Source of the DNA: an uncultured Bacteroidota bacterium
Lineage (GTDB): Bacteria > Bacteroidota > Bacteroidia > Flavobacteriales > Flavobacteriaceae
DNA: 39,165 nucleotides
Direction of reading: 5' to 3'
NCBI GenBank assembly: GCA_902512755.1
Contig: CABXKB010000012.1
Span: forward strand, 1 to 39,165
The translations under genes and the position numbers were made by a program. Under the pieces are notes generated by a model. The model was given only the letters and a program-made list of their open reading frames with translations, had not been told where the DNA came from and made no database searches. Below are positions 8,870 to 17,989 of the stretch, piece by piece; the stretch's first letter is position 1; each line of letters opens with the position of its first letter.

Positions 8870-9688
8870 TTATTGATTTCCTAAGATAATAGGTAGCCCT
8901 CCTTCTCCACTTCCAATTACAATAACTTTTGAATTTGGAGATTCTGAAAGTTTAATGGTAGCTTCAATTCCTTTTTCCTGGAGAATTTTTTGAGTTAAAG
9001 AAGCACTTAAAATACGATTGGCCGTTGCTTTACCTTCTGCATCAATACGTTGACGTTCAGCCTCTTGCTTTGCCTTTTCAATACGAAATTCGTATTCTAA
9101 AGCTTCTTGCTCTTGATTTAGTTTACGCTCAATAGCCTCTCTAATCGCAATTGGTAAAGTCACGTCTCTAACTAATACCGCATTTAATTGGACATGTTGG
9201 TTTTCAACTACTTTTTTTGTTTCCTCATATATTTCGTTTTGAATAGCATCTCTTTTTGTTGAGTAAAGCTGTTCGGGAGTATAACGCCCAACTACAGAAC
9301 GTGCAACAGCTCTAATTTGAGGAATAATAATAATATTTAAATAGTTTTCCCCTTTTGTTTTATGAAGAAGACCTAACTCAGCAACTTTCGGTTGATAGAG
9401 AACAGAAATATCCAAACTAATTTCCAATCCATTAGATGAAAGAACCTGCATTTTACTTTCAAATACTTCTTGTTGCTTTACATTATAGATGTAAACCTTA
9501 TTCCAAGGGGCAATAATATGAAAACCCTCTCCAAGAGCAGGCTTATCAGTAACAACTCCACCTCCAAAAGTTTTAAACAATACTCCAGCCTCACCATATC
9601 CTATGTTTATAGATGATTTTGAAATAAATATCAGTACTACTATTATAAGTAATACAACTGGTAATCCAATTTTAGGTAATTTTTGCAT
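8870..9688 (-). CDS. SPFH/prohibitin-family membrane protein
   Basis: A 272-residue protein with one N-terminal membrane helix (about residues 8-24, LPVVLLIIVVLIF), then an SPFH (stomatin/prohibitin/flotillin/HflK) domain with ALGEGFHIIAPWNKVYIYNVK, and an alanine/glutamate-rich coiled coil around residues 190-235 (EAIERKLNQEQEALEYEF and following). This layout is that of bacterial prohibitins, which form ring-like membrane scaffolds and often control AAA proteases such as FtsH. No ftsH, hflC or nfeD-type partner is visible next to it, so the function here is open. It lies 18 bases after fabG and is probably the last gene of the efp-sucD-fabG unit. Confidence 0.85.
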   Translation of the reverse strand: MQKLPKIGLPVVLLIIVVLIFISKSSINIGYGEAGVLFKTFGGGVVTDKPALGEGFHIIAPWNKVYIYNVKQQEVFESKMQVLSSNGLEISLDISVLYQPKVAELGLLHKTKGENYLNIIIIPQIRAVARSVVGRYTPEQLYSTKRDAIQNEIYEETKKVVENQHVQLNAVLVRDVTLPIAIREAIERKLNQEQEALEYEFRIEKAKQEAERQRIDAEGKATANRILSASLTQKILQEKGIEATIKLSESPNSKVIVIGSGEGGLPIILGNQ

Positions 9689-9706
9689 AATTAATATTTT
9701 TAAAGT

Positions 9707-10453
9707 TTAAGTTAACATTCCTCCATCTACATGAAGGACTTGTCCAGTAACATAACTAGACAATTCTGAAGCCAAAAAAACACAAGCATTGGCAACATCT
9801 TCTGGCTTCCCTCCTCTTTTAAGAGGGATTCCATCTCTCCACCCTTGGACAACATCTTCAGGTAAGTGGGCAGTCATTTCAGTTTCTATAAAGCCAGGAG
9901 CAATGACATTAGAACGGATATTTCTTGATCCTAATTCAAGTGCAATGGACTTGGAAAATCCAATAATTCCAGCCTTAGAGGCAGCATAGTTAGCTTGTCC
10001 AGCATTTCCCTTAACTCCAACAACAGAGCTCATATGGATTAAAGAGCCTTTTCGTTGTTTTAAGAAAGTTCGCTGAACTGCTTTTGTCATATTAAAAACC
10101 GATTTAAGGTTCACTTTAAGTACTTCGTCAAAATCTGATTCACCCATCCTCATCAATAAATTATCTTTAGTGATACCCGCATTATTAATTAAAATATCCA
10201 GACTATGGAAATCTGATATTACATCTTCCACAAGTTTATTTGCAGCATCAAAATCCGCTGCATTACTCTTATACGCTTTTACTTTAACGTCTTCAATACT
10301 CAATTCCTTAACAAGTTTGTCGGCAGCTTCTTTGTTGTTGTTATATGTAAAAGCAATAGAACATCCGTGTTTTGCAAATTTATGAGCAATTCCACTACCA
10401 ATTCCCCTACTTGCGCCAGTTATAATAGCTGTTTTATTTTTTAATAATTTCAT
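9707..10453 (-). CDS. fabG: 3-oxoacyl-[acyl-carrier-protein] reductase
   Basis: A 248-residue short-chain dehydrogenase that reduces 3-oxoacyl-ACP with NADPH in fatty acid elongation. Seen: the Rossmann motif TGASRGIGSGIA at residues 12-23, NNAG at 90-93, catalytic Ser near 142-143 (HMSSVVG), and Y156-K160 in NYAASK. The C-terminus GQVLHVDGGMLT is typical of FabG. FabG is hard to separate from other SDR reductases by sequence alone, but length, motifs and the nearby lipid genes (fabZ domain, lpxA) favour this call. It follows sucD by 9 bases. Confidence 0.9.
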   Translation of the reverse strand: MKLLKNKTAIITGASRGIGSGIAHKFAKHGCSIAFTYNNNKEAADKLVKELSIEDVKVKAYKSNAADFDAANKLVEDVISDFHSLDILINNAGITKDNLLMRMGESDFDEVLKVNLKSVFNMTKAVQRTFLKQRKGSLIHMSSVVGVKGNAGQANYAASKAGIIGFSKSIALELGSRNIRSNVIAPGFIETEMTAHLPEDVVQGWRDGIPLKRGGKPEDVANACVFLASELSSYVTGQVLHVDGGMLT

Positions 10454-10462
10454 ATTTTTCTT

Positions 10463-11335
10463 TTAAGAAAGCACTTCAGCTACTTTAGCACCAATTTGAG
10501 CAGGAGAATCTACAACATGAATACCACATTCACTCATTATACGTTTTTTAGCCTCTGCCGTATCTTCACTACCTCCAACAATTGCACCAGCATGTCCCAT
10601 TGTTCGACCTTTTGGGGCTGTTTCACCAGCTATAAAACCTATAACTGGTTTTTTATTCCCGGTAGCTTTTATCCATTTTGCAGCATCAGCTTCAAGCTGT
10701 CCCCCTATTTCTCCAATCATAACTATGCAATCCGTATCATCATCATTCATAAACATTTCTACTGCATCTTTAGTTGTAGTTCCAATAATAGGGTCTCCTC
10801 CTATTCCAATAGCCGTAGAAATTCCTAGCCCTTCTCTTACTACTTGATCAGACGCTTCATAAGTTAGTGTTCCAGATTTTGAAACAATCCCTACTTTACC
10901 TTTAGTAAAAACAAATCCAGGCATAATACCTACCTTAGCTTCATCTGGGGTAATGACGCCAGGGCAATTAGGTCCGACTAATATAGCACCATTATTTTTA
11001 ACGTATTGAAAGGCTTTAGTCATATCATTAACTGGAATACCCTCTGTAATTGTAATAATAACTTTAATTCCAGCCTCCGTTGCTTCCATAATAGCATCAG
11101 CAGCAAATGCTGGCGGAACAAAGATAATGGATGTGTCTGCACTTACTTTATTTACAGCCTCTGCAACAGAATTAAAAACAGGTTTATTTAGATGGATTTG
11201 GCCTCCTTTTCCAGGAGTGACACCGCCAACTATATTGGTTCCGTATTCAATCATTTGGGTTGCATGGAAAGTTCCTTCGCTTCCAGTAAAGCCCTGAACA
11301 ATAATTTTAGATTTCTTATTTACAAGAACACTCAT
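10463..11335 (-). CDS. sucD: Succinyl-CoA synthetase alpha subunit
   Basis: A 290-residue alpha subunit of the citric-acid-cycle ligase. It binds CoA through its N-terminal Rossmann domain ([16 protein letters not shown]) and carries the phosphohistidine H248 in the GHAGAIVGG loop. [10 protein letters not shown] and [12 protein letters not shown] are also typical. The beta subunit gene sucC is not in this window, so the two subunits come from separate loci, a common arrangement in flavobacteria. No exact TAnnTTTG box lies in the 25 bases upstream, which fits cotranscription with efp. Confidence 0.97.
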   Translation of the reverse strand: MSVLVNKKSKIIVQGFTGSEGTFHATQMIEYGTNIVGGVTPGKGGQIHLNKPVFNSVAEAVNKVSADTSIIFVPPAFAADAIMEATEAGIKVIITITEGIPVNDMTKAFQYVKNNGAILVGPNCPGVITPDEAKVGIMPGFVFTKGKVGIVSKSGTLTYEASDQVVREGLGISTAIGIGGDPIIGTTTKDAVEMFMNDDDTDCIVMIGEIGGQLEADAAKWIKATGNKKPVIGFIAGETAPKGRTMGHAGAIVGGSEDTAEAKKRIMSECGIHVVDSPAQIGAKVAEVLS

Positions 11336-11360
11336 TTAATTTGGTTTAATTGGGTTAGTT

Positions 11361-11927
11361 TTATTCTTTTATACGCTCTATATATTGTCCTTTTTCGGTT
11401 TCTACCTTAATTTTATCTCCCTCATTAATAAACAATGGAACATTAACACTCGCTCCAGTCTCAACAGTAGCTGGTTTTGTGGCATTTGTAGCTGTATTTC
11501 CCTTAACTCCAGGTTCAGTATGAGTTATTTCCAGAACTACACTAGAAGGCATATCTGCTGAAAGCGGCATATTATCTTCAGTATTTATAGAAATTGAAAC
11601 CATTTCGCCCTCTTTCAATAGCTCTGGAGCATCTAAAATGGTCTTTTCAATATTGATTTGATTATAATCATCAGAATTCATGAAATGATATTGATCTCCG
11701 TCCTTATATAAAAATTGATATTTTTGAGTTTCCACACGAATTTGTTCAATTTTATGACCACTTGAAAAGGTATTATCAATTACTTTACCTGTAGTGACAC
11801 TTTTTAATTTTGTACGAACAAAAGCGGGGCCTTTACCAGGTTTTACATGTAAAAACTCAATAATTTTAAAAATATCATTATTGAATTTAATACATAGTCC
11901 TTTCCTAATGTCAGATGTTGTTGCCAT
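11361..11927 (-). CDS. efp: Translation elongation factor P
   Basis: EF-P rescues ribosomes stalled at polyproline. This 188-residue form has the KOW-like N-terminal domain with the tip loop VKPGKGPAFVRTKLK, whose K32 corresponds to the lysine modified in E. coli (K34), followed by two OB domains ending GQYIERIKE. I chose the ATG at 11925-11927 (MATTSDIRKG). The alternative ATG at 11936 lies inside a perfect promoter box (11934-11941), so it cannot be on a transcript from that promoter. Which modification system acts on K32 cannot be read here; no epmA/epmB is visible. It heads the probable efp-sucD-fabG-SPFH unit. Confidence 0.96.
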   Translation of the reverse strand: MATTSDIRKGLCIKFNNDIFKIIEFLHVKPGKGPAFVRTKLKSVTTGKVIDNTFSSGHKIEQIRVETQKYQFLYKDGDQYHFMNSDDYNQINIEKTILDAPELLKEGEMVSISINTEDNMPLSADMPSSVVLEITHTEPGVKGNTATNATKPATVETGASVNVPLFINEGDKIKVETEKGQYIERIKE

Positions 11928-11933
11928 AAAATG

Positions 11934-11941
11934 CAAAATTA
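11934..11941 (-). promoter_or_regulatory. -7 box of efp, leaderless spacing
   Basis: TAATTTTG on the minus strand matches TAnnTTTG. Six bases (CATTTT) separate it from the efp ATG, so the transcript should begin at or next to the start codon. It lies in the 20-base gap after the lpxA stop. No good -33 TTG is visible. Confidence 0.55.
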
Positions 11942-11947
11942 GTTTTT

Positions 11948-12739
11948 TTAAAAATACCCTTTGATAATTCCACGATCTGATTTTTTTAAAAAATCAATAA
12001 TTTTCTTTTTTTCACCACTTTCTTCTATTTCATGATTTAAAACTTCTAATGCCTGCGAAGTATTGTATTTATTTTGAAAAATAATACGATAAATATTTTG
12101 GATATCTTTTATTAGTGTATCCTCAAAACCATTTCGACCTAACCCTACAAAGTTTACACCAATAAAAGAAACAGGCTCTCTTCCAGCTTTTACATATGGT
12201 GGGACATCTTTACGAACCTTTGCGCCTCCAGCAACAAAAGCATAGTCTCCAATATTACAAAATTGATGGACTGCAGTAAAACCTGAAAGGATGACTTTTT
12301 TTCCAACTTTTACATGTCCAGCTAACGTGCTATTATTAGAAAATATAGAATAATCACCTATAATACAGTCATGTGCAATATGACAATAAGCCATGATAAG
12401 ACAATGTGATCCAATTCTAGTTTCCCCAAGAGAAGCAGTGCCTCTGTTTATAGTTGCGCATTCACGAATTACACTATAATCTCCGATATGCACAAAAGAC
12501 TCCTCCCCTGAAAACTTAATGTCTTGTGGAATTGCGCTAATTACCGCGCCAGGAAATATTTTACAATTCCTGCCTATTCTGGCACCATTCATAATTGTTA
12601 CATTTGACCCTATCCAAGTATCTGCACCAATTTTTACGTCTTCATGAATCGTTGTAAATGGATCAATAATTACATTTTCTCCCAATACTGCGTTAGGATG
12701 AACGGATGTTAAGGTTTGAATTGTCGGAATTGTATTCAT
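11948..12739 (-). CDS. lpxA: UDP-N-acetylglucosamine acyltransferase
   Basis: The first enzyme of lipid A synthesis, transferring a 3-hydroxyacyl chain from ACP to UDP-GlcNAc. The 263-residue protein has the left-handed beta-helix hexapeptide repeats over residues 12-190 (VIIDPFTTI, VKIGADTWIGSNV and so on). The catalytic histidine lies in HIAHDC near residue 123, and TAVHQFCNIGDYAF and KDVPPY are also typical. The C-terminal helical domain (LGRNGFEDTLIKDIQ) completes it. The start overlaps the lpxC-fabZ stop by four bases. It is the last of the consecutive lipid A genes lpxD, lpxC-fabZ and lpxA. Confidence 0.98.
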   Translation of the reverse strand: MNTIPTIQTLTSVHPNAVLGENVIIDPFTTIHEDVKIGADTWIGSNVTIMNGARIGRNCKIFPGAVISAIPQDIKFSGEESFVHIGDYSVIRECATINRGTASLGETRIGSHCLIMAYCHIAHDCIIGDYSIFSNNSTLAGHVKVGKKVILSGFTAVHQFCNIGDYAFVAGGAKVRKDVPPYVKAGREPVSFIGVNFVGLGRNGFEDTLIKDIQNIYRIIFQNKYNTSQALEVLNHEIEESGEKKKIIDFLKKSDRGIIKGYF

Positions 12740-14136
12740 TGTCGTTTCACAATTTGAGCCATTAAGTCTCCTTCACTTACTACTTGTCCATTTACATATG
12801 CATAACCTCTTACGTTGCATATACCGCGTCTAATTTTGGTTAACAACTCAATTTTGAATATTATTGTGTCTCCTGGAAAAACAGGTCTTTTAAATTTAAA
12901 ATTATCAATTTTCATAAAGAATGTTAAATAGTTTTCAGGATCTGGCACAGTACTAAGAACTAATACTCCACCAGCTTGAGCCATAGCTTCAATTTGAAGA
13001 ACACCTGGCATTACAGGAGCACCAGGAAAATGACCTTTAAAAAAAGGTTCATTCATTGTAACATTTTTTAATCCGATAACATGAGTATCTGATAACTCTA
13101 ATACTTTGTCTACTAATAAAAATGGAGGACGGTGAGGAAGCATGTCCATTAATTGATTAACATCCATAACTGGTGGCTTTGTCAAGTCAATTATTGGAGC
13201 ATTAGATTTTTTTTTGTTTTTGATAATACTACTTAACTTTTTAGCAAAATCAGTATTAATTTTATGTCCTGGTCTATTTGCTATAATTCGCCCTTTAATT
13301 GGCATTCCAATAAGTGCTAAATCCCCTAAAACGTCAAGTAGTTTGTGTCGAGCTGCTTCGTTTGGGTGTCGAAGTGTAAGGTTATTTAAAATACCATTCT
13401 TTTTTACATCAATGTCATCTTTTTTAAAAGTTTTTTTAAGGCGTTCCATATTGCTTTTTGCTAGAGGTTTATCGACATAAACAATCGCATTGTTTAAATC
13501 CCCTCCTTTGATTAAATCCTGATCAAGAAGTTTTTCTAATTCATCTAGAAAACCAAAGGTTCGGCAGTGAGCAATTTCACTTTTAAAATCTTCAATTTTA
13601 TTAAGCATTGCATTTTGAGTACCTAAAACCTGAGTTTCAAAATCAATCATTACTGTAATTGAAGTTTCAGTATCAGGAATAATCATTAGCTCACTTCCGG
13701 TTTTTTCGTCTGAAACCCTTATAATATCCTGAACATCAAAAACTTCCTGTAAATCATCCTGTTCTTTAACCCCTGCTTTCTGTATTGCCTCTACAAATTT
13801 TATTGAAGAACCATCCATAATTGGAATTTCACATCCACTAGTTTCAATAATGCAATTATTCAATCCACATCCAACAAGTGCGGCTAGAATGTGTTCAGTA
13901 GTTTTAATTTCAATGCCTTCTTTTGAAATTGTAGTTCCACGATCTGTTTTACTGACAAGATTAGCTAATGCCGGTATCCTATGATGCGGATTTATATCAG
14001 TACGAACAAAAACAAAACCTTCGTCTTTCTCAGCTGGTTTTAAAATAATCTGTATTTGTTCACCCGAATGAAGTCCAATTCCTTTTAATTGGATTTTTTT
14101 CTCAAGGGTTTTTTGGGAGTATTTTTTAACGATCAT
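12736..14136 (-). CDS. lpxC: Fused LpxC deacetylase / FabZ 3-hydroxyacyl-ACP dehydratase
   Basis: A 466-residue fusion typical of Bacteroidota. The N-terminal part (to about residue 300) is the zinc deacetylase LpxC, the committed step of lipid A synthesis: KTTEHILAAL gives one zinc ligand (H82), HKLLDVLGDLA the next His/Asp, and RPGHKINTDFA the catalytic His. The C-terminal part is FabZ with LPHRPPFLLVDKV and GHFPGAPVMPGVLQIEAMAQ, the hot-dog-fold active site. The two enzymes compete for the 3-hydroxyacyl-ACP pool, so a fusion fixes their ratio. I chose the ATG at 14134-14136 (MIVKKYSQKT). The longer reading would need a TTG start further inside lpxD. Overlap with the lpxD stop is 11 bases. 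Confidence 0.97.
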   Translation of the reverse strand: MIVKKYSQKTLEKKIQLKGIGLHSGEQIQIILKPAEKDEGFVFVRTDINPHHRIPALANLVSKTDRGTTISKEGIEIKTTEHILAALVGCGLNNCIIETSGCEIPIMDGSSIKFVEAIQKAGVKEQDDLQEVFDVQDIIRVSDEKTGSELMIIPDTETSITVMIDFETQVLGTQNAMLNKIEDFKSEIAHCRTFGFLDELEKLLDQDLIKGGDLNNAIVYVDKPLAKSNMERLKKTFKKDDIDVKKNGILNNLTLRHPNEAARHKLLDVLGDLALIGMPIKGRIIANRPGHKINTDFAKKLSSIIKNKKKSNAPIIDLTKPPVMDVNQLMDMLPHRPPFLLVDKVLELSDTHVIGLKNVTMNEPFFKGHFPGAPVMPGVLQIEAMAQAGGVLVLSTVPDPENYLTFFMKIDNFKFKRPVFPGDTIIFKIELLTKIRRGICNVRGYAYVNGQVVSEGDLMAQIVKRQ

Positions 14137-15154
14137 AAATTTTTTTATTTTCAAGCATTCTTAAGCGATTTTCAAAGTCAGGAAATTTTTTAAACAAAAC
14201 ATAGGATTTGTAAAAAGATTTAAAGTCCATTGCTGGAGTGCCTTGAATTATTTTATCACTAGGAATGTCACTAATTACTCCAGACTGACCTTGTATTTGC
14301 AAATCATCTCCTAATACTAAATGACCAATTACACCTACTTGCCCTCCTATTGCACATCCCTTTCCAATCTTAGTAGATCCTGCAATTCCAGATTGAGCAG
14401 CAATTACAGTATTGGATCCTATTTCCACATTATGTGCAATCTGGACTAAATTATCTAACTTGACACCTTCATGGATAATTGTTGCTCCAAGTGTAGCTCT
14501 ATCAATGGTGCTATTAGCGCCAATTTCTACATCATTCTTTAAAATAACCTTGCCTAAGTGTGGAATTTTAATATGTTTTATGTTTTTTTTAATAAAACCA
14601 AATCCGTCACACCCAATAACTGCTCCACTCTTAATAATACATCTTTCACCAATTTGAGTTTCATTCATCACAGATACTCGAACTTGTAAGAATGTGTCTT
14701 TACCAATAATAACATCTGAACCAATATAACAATGTGAATAGATACAAACCCCAGTTTCGATTTTAACATTGGATCCAATTACAACATAAGCTCCAATATA
14801 TACGCCATCTGCTATATCAGATGAAGAATCAATTATTGCTGTTTGGTGAATGCCGTGATGTTTTTTTTCTTTAAGCTTAGCTTTTTCAATTAAAAGAGAA
14901 TTAAATACTGCATAGGGATCTGAAACACGAATCAATGTTGTTTCGATTATTTTATCTGTTTTAAAATTTTCATGAACTAAAACAGCACTAGCTTTAGTGT
15001 TAGAGATAAATGAAATATACTTTGAATGCCCTAAAAAACTTAAACAACCCTTTGTGGCATCTTGAATTTTTTCCAATGATGTCAAAAGTACATTTCCATT
15101 TCCTTCTATAATTCCATTGTGTTTCTGAGCGATTTCTAATGCAGTTAATTTCAT
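14126..15154 (-). CDS. lpxD: UDP-3-O-(3-hydroxyacyl)glucosamine N-acyltransferase
   Basis: The third enzyme of lipid A synthesis (342 aa). An N-terminal uridine-binding domain (residues 1-100) is followed by a long hexapeptide-repeat beta-helix, with the catalytic histidine H241 in LVQIAHNVEIG and a C-terminal helix from about residue 310. It is coupled by overlap to lpxC-fabZ. The start codon is 28 bases after the HD-domain gene stop, and a perfect TAnnTTTG box ends 5 bases before the ATG, so lpxD probably has its own promoter with no leader and need not rely on readthrough from the HD gene. Confidence 0.97.
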   Translation of the reverse strand: MKLTALEIAQKHNGIIEGNGNVLLTSLEKIQDATKGCLSFLGHSKYISFISNTKASAVLVHENFKTDKIIETTLIRVSDPYAVFNSLLIEKAKLKEKKHHGIHQTAIIDSSSDIADGVYIGAYVVIGSNVKIETGVCIYSHCYIGSDVIIGKDTFLQVRVSVMNETQIGERCIIKSGAVIGCDGFGFIKKNIKHIKIPHLGKVILKNDVEIGANSTIDRATLGATIIHEGVKLDNLVQIAHNVEIGSNTVIAAQSGIAGSTKIGKGCAIGGQVGVIGHLVLGDDLQIQGQSGVISDIPSDKIIQGTPAMDFKSFYKSYVLFKKFPDFENRLRMLENKKIYDR

Positions 15155-15159
15155 TACTG

Positions 15160-15167
15160 CAAAAATA
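15160..15167 (-). promoter_or_regulatory. -7 box of lpxD, leaderless spacing
   Basis: TATTTTTG on the minus strand, five bases (CAGTA) before the lpxD ATG. This is the same distance as between the SRP RNA promoter box and its 5' end, which predicts transcription starting at the A of the ATG. No clear -33 TTG is seen. Confidence 0.55.
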
Positions 15168-15182
15168 GGGATTTATAAAGAA

Positions 15183-16397
15183 TTAACTCTTTGGATAGCA
15201 CAAATAATAGCGATAAATAGGCTTGGAAAATTGATTAAAGTCTAAATAATATATAGATTTTGTCAAAGGTATTGGGTGAGTTGATTTGTTTTTCAAAAGA
15301 ATTTGTGAATGGTCTGAGATATATGTTTGATTTGATATACTTCCTGAAAAAACAAAGTAATTATTATCGTTTTCTTTAATGGGTTTGCCTTTTAAAAGTT
15401 TTATTTTTTTCTTTAAATCTTCTCTTTCAAATGGCTTGTCCTGAATTTTTATTTTAGGTAAATTTCTATAAATAATTTGTTTTGATAAAGAGCTTAAAAC
15501 ATAATCTTTATGATATGTCCAGCTTTTAAGCAGATGAAAAATATCTGAATCATCTAAAGAAAGATATCTTTCTAAAACAAATTCAGGAAGATCAATATTT
15601 GAATTTGAATGAATTAAAGGGTAAAGAACATGAGACTTTGTTATTATATCTTTTTTATTAATTATTATATCACGAAAACGCTCAAGAATTTTAACCAAGA
15701 CTAATTCAGCAGCTAAACTGGTTTTATGTAAATAAACTTGCCAATACATCAAACGACGTGCAAGAAGAAATTTTTCTAATGAATGAACAGCTTTTTTTTC
15801 AAATACTAATTTCTCATCCTCTACATTCATCATAGCAATGATTCGATCGGTATTAATATTACCCTCAGTAACGCCTGTAAAAAAACTATCTCGCTTTAAA
15901 TAATCCAAGCGATCAACATCAATCTGACCAGAAACGAGTTGATGCATAAACTTTCTTTTGTAATTGTTCGTGAAGATTTGAATTGCTAAATTGAGTTTTC
16001 CCTTAAAATCTTGATTAAGTTTTTTAAAAACCTTAAGAGAGATCGTTTCATGGGAAATCCCTGTTAGCAAAATTTTTTCTGAAGCATGTGAAAAAGGACC
16101 ATGACCAATATCATGGAGTAAAACTGCAATTTTCATGGCCTCATTTTCTTCATCTGAAATATAAATCCCTTTATGTTTCAGTACTCTTATTGCCATTTGC
16201 ATTACATGCATTGAACCTATCGCGTGTTCAAAACGAGTGTGATGAGCCCCAGGATATACTAGACTTGAAAGTCCCATTTGAGAAATTCGCCGTAATCGTT
16301 GAAAATAACGATGGTTAATAATTTGTAAAACCAATTCGCTTTTTATAGTAATAAAACCATAAATTGGATCGTTAAATAATGTGTTTTTAGATTGCAC
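15183..16397 (-). CDS. HD-domain phosphohydrolase (dGTPase/SAMHD1-like)
   Basis: A 404-residue metal-dependent phosphohydrolase. Seen: HTRFEHAIGSMHVM (first His), LLHDIGHGPFSHASE (the HD pair plus later His), and IDVDRLDYLKRDSFFTGV with the last Asp. The RFEH/DIGHGPFSH/DRLDYLKRD set is that of the YwfO/SAMHD1-like group, which hydrolyses dNTPs or related nucleotides; the true substrate is unknown. The start is GTG at 16395-16397. I found no in-frame ATG that would keep the N-terminus. It is divergent from porX with only 29 bases between start codons. Flavobacterial genomes often place this gene before lpxD. Confidence 0.9.
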   Translation of the reverse strand: MQSKNTLFNDPIYGFITIKSELVLQIINHRYFQRLRRISQMGLSSLVYPGAHHTRFEHAIGSMHVMQMAIRVLKHKGIYISDEENEAMKIAVLLHDIGHGPFSHASEKILLTGISHETISLKVFKKLNQDFKGKLNLAIQIFTNNYKRKFMHQLVSGQIDVDRLDYLKRDSFFTGVTEGNINTDRIIAMMNVEDEKLVFEKKAVHSLEKFLLARRLMYWQVYLHKTSLAAELVLVKILERFRDIIINKKDIITKSHVLYPLIHSNSNIDLPEFVLERYLSLDDSDIFHLLKSWTYHKDYVLSSLSKQIIYRNLPKIKIQDKPFEREDLKKKIKLLKGKPIKENDNNYFVFSGSISNQTYISDHSQILLKNKSTHPIPLTKSIYYLDFNQFSKPIYRYYLCYPKS

Positions 16398-16413
16398 GAT
16401 TGACTTTAATTTC

Positions 16414-16421
16414 CAAAGATA
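16414..16421 (-). promoter_or_regulatory. Possible -7 box for the HD-domain gene
   Basis: TATCTTTG on the minus strand matches TAnnTTTG and lies 16 bases before the GTG start. The only TTG-like -33 candidate (TTTTG, 16438-16442) is 16 bases away and lies inside the first codons of porX, so the divergent promoters would overlap coding sequence. Spacing is shorter than at the other promoters here, so this is tentative. Confidence 0.35.
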
Positions 16422-16426
16422 ACATA

Positions 16427-17974
16427 ATGGATCGGATCAAAATTTTATGGGTAGATGACGAAATAGAAATGTTGAAGCCGCATTTTCTTTTTTTAAAAGA
16501 ACGCGGTTACGACACCACCCCCTGCACAAATGGTCAAGATGCTTTAGATTTAATAAAAAGTAATAATTATGAAATAATTCTTTTAGACGAAAACATGCCA
16601 GGGCTAAATGGGCTTGAAACCCTACAAGAAATTAAAAACATGAAGCCTTTTCTTCCAGTGGTTATGATTACAAAGAACGAGGAGGAGCATATTATGGAGG
16701 ACGCCATTGGGGCAAAAATATCAGATTATTTGATCAAGCCTGTTAATCCTAATCAAATATTATTGTCATTAAAAAAGAATCTAGATCAAAAAAAATTAAT
16801 CGCCAAAAAAACAACTTTAAATTATCAAAAAGAGTTTGGGAATTTATCTACTTCTTTGAATTCATTAGTTGGTCATCAAGACTGGATCAGTCATTATGAA
16901 AAGCTAATTCATTGGGAACTGGAGCTTGAAAACATAGAAGACCAAAGTATGTTTGATATTTTTAAGTCACAGAAAAAAGAAGCTAATTCTCTTTTTGCAA
17001 AATTTATTCAAAACAATTATTTTAATTGGATTGACGGCTCAGATGGTCCAATATTATCCCATCAGCTTTTTAAGAAATCTGTCTTACCTGAAATAAAAAC
17101 ACATAAACCAACAATTCTTTTGGTTATAGATAATCTACGTTTTGATCAATGGAAAATCATTCGTAGTGAATTTTTAAATTCTTATATAGTAGAAAAAGAG
17201 AGTGCTTATTTTAGCATTCTTCCTACGGCTACACAATATTCGAGAAATGCATTTTTTGCAGGATTAACTCCTTTAGAGATTCAGAAACAATTTCCACAAT
17301 GGTGGAAATATGATCATGAAGATGGAGGGAAAAACATTCATGAAGAAAATTTATTAAGAGCTCAATGTTCTCGTTTAGGCATTGAAAGACCTATTAGTTA
17401 TCATAAATTAACTGAGCTTAATCAAAGTCAGCAGTTGATTAAAAACCTGCAAAACTATTCTCATGAAGGCCTTACTGTTATTGTATTAAATTTTGTAGAT
17501 ATGATTTCTCATGCAAAAACAGAAATGGAAATGATTAAAGAATTAGCTCCAGATGATAAGGCATATCGATCACTAACCTTAAGCTGGTTTAAGAATAGTT
17601 CTCTAAAAAAAATAATTAGTAAAGCAGCTAAATTAAAATTTCAACTTCTTTTGACTACAGATCACGGAACAATTAATGTCGCTAATCCCAGTGAAGTTAT
17701 TGGTGACAAAGAGACAAGCATGAATCTTCGATACAAGACTGGGAGAAGCTTGACTTTTAAATCAAAAGATGTGTACGATTGCGAAACCCCTAACAGTTTA
17801 AAACTTCCTTCTATTTCGTTGAATAGTCATTATATTTTTGCAAAAGGCGATAATTATTTCGTTTATAAAAAAAATTACAACCATTTTGTTAATTTATTTC
17901 GTCATACTTATCAGCACGGTGGAATTTCACTTGAAGAAATGATAGTTCCTTTTGTTGTTTTAAGACCACGTTAG
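16427..17974 (+). CDS. porX: PorX-type response regulator with PglZ domain
   Basis: A 515-residue two-part protein. Residues 1-125 are a CheY-like receiver with acidic pocket D10-D11, phosphoacceptor D54 in ILLDENMPG and K near 103 in YLIKPVNP. A helical linker follows, then a PglZ (alkaline-phosphatase-superfamily) domain with ILLVIDNLRFDQW, the nucleophile region TATQYSRNAFFAG, and LLTTDHGTINV; the metal ligands look complete. PorX with its kinase PorY and a sigma factor controls type IX secretion genes in Porphyromonas and flavobacteria. No T9SS structural gene or porY is nearby, which is usual because the system is scattered. The ATG at 16427 gives the canonical MDRIKILWVDDE start; the longer frame would need a TTG. 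Confidence 0.94.
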   Translation: MDRIKILWVDDEIEMLKPHFLFLKERGYDTTPCTNGQDALDLIKSNNYEIILLDENMPGLNGLETLQEIKNMKPFLPVVMITKNEEEHIMEDAIGAKISDYLIKPVNPNQILLSLKKNLDQKKLIAKKTTLNYQKEFGNLSTSLNSLVGHQDWISHYEKLIHWELELENIEDQSMFDIFKSQKKEANSLFAKFIQNNYFNWIDGSDGPILSHQLFKKSVLPEIKTHKPTILLVIDNLRFDQWKIIRSEFLNSYIVEKESAYFSILPTATQYSRNAFFAGLTPLEIQKQFPQWWKYDHEDGGKNIHEENLLRAQCSRLGIERPISYHKLTELNQSQQLIKNLQNYSHEGLTVIVLNFVDMISHAKTEMEMIKELAPDDKAYRSLTLSWFKNSSLKKIISKAAKLKFQLLLTTDHGTINVANPSEVIGDKETSMNLRYKTGRSLTFKSKDVYDCETPNSLKLPSISLNSHYIFAKGDNYFVYKKNYNHFVNLFRHTYQHGGISLEEMIVPFVVLRPR

Positions 17975-17985
17975 CAATACATTTG
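17955..17985 (+). promoter_or_regulatory. Promoter of tsaE, inside the 3' end of porX
   Basis: A -33 TTG (17955-17957) and a -7 box TACATTTG (17978-17985) are separated by 20 bases, the same spacing as at the SRP RNA promoter. The box ends four bases before the tsaE ATG, so the transcript would begin at about the start codon. Much of it overlaps the last codons of porX, with the -7 box after its stop. Confidence 0.55.
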
Positions 17986-17989
17986 TGAA

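Noticed and set aside
10496-10828. 110-codon plus-strand ORF antisense to sucD
   Set aside because: Cys/Ser/Tyr-rich shadow translation of a strongly conserved gene.
14137-14154. Longer N-terminus for lpxC-fabZ from a TTG start
   Set aside because: ATG at 14136 gives a normal N-terminus with an 11-base overlap; the TTG reading adds six residues deeper inside lpxD.
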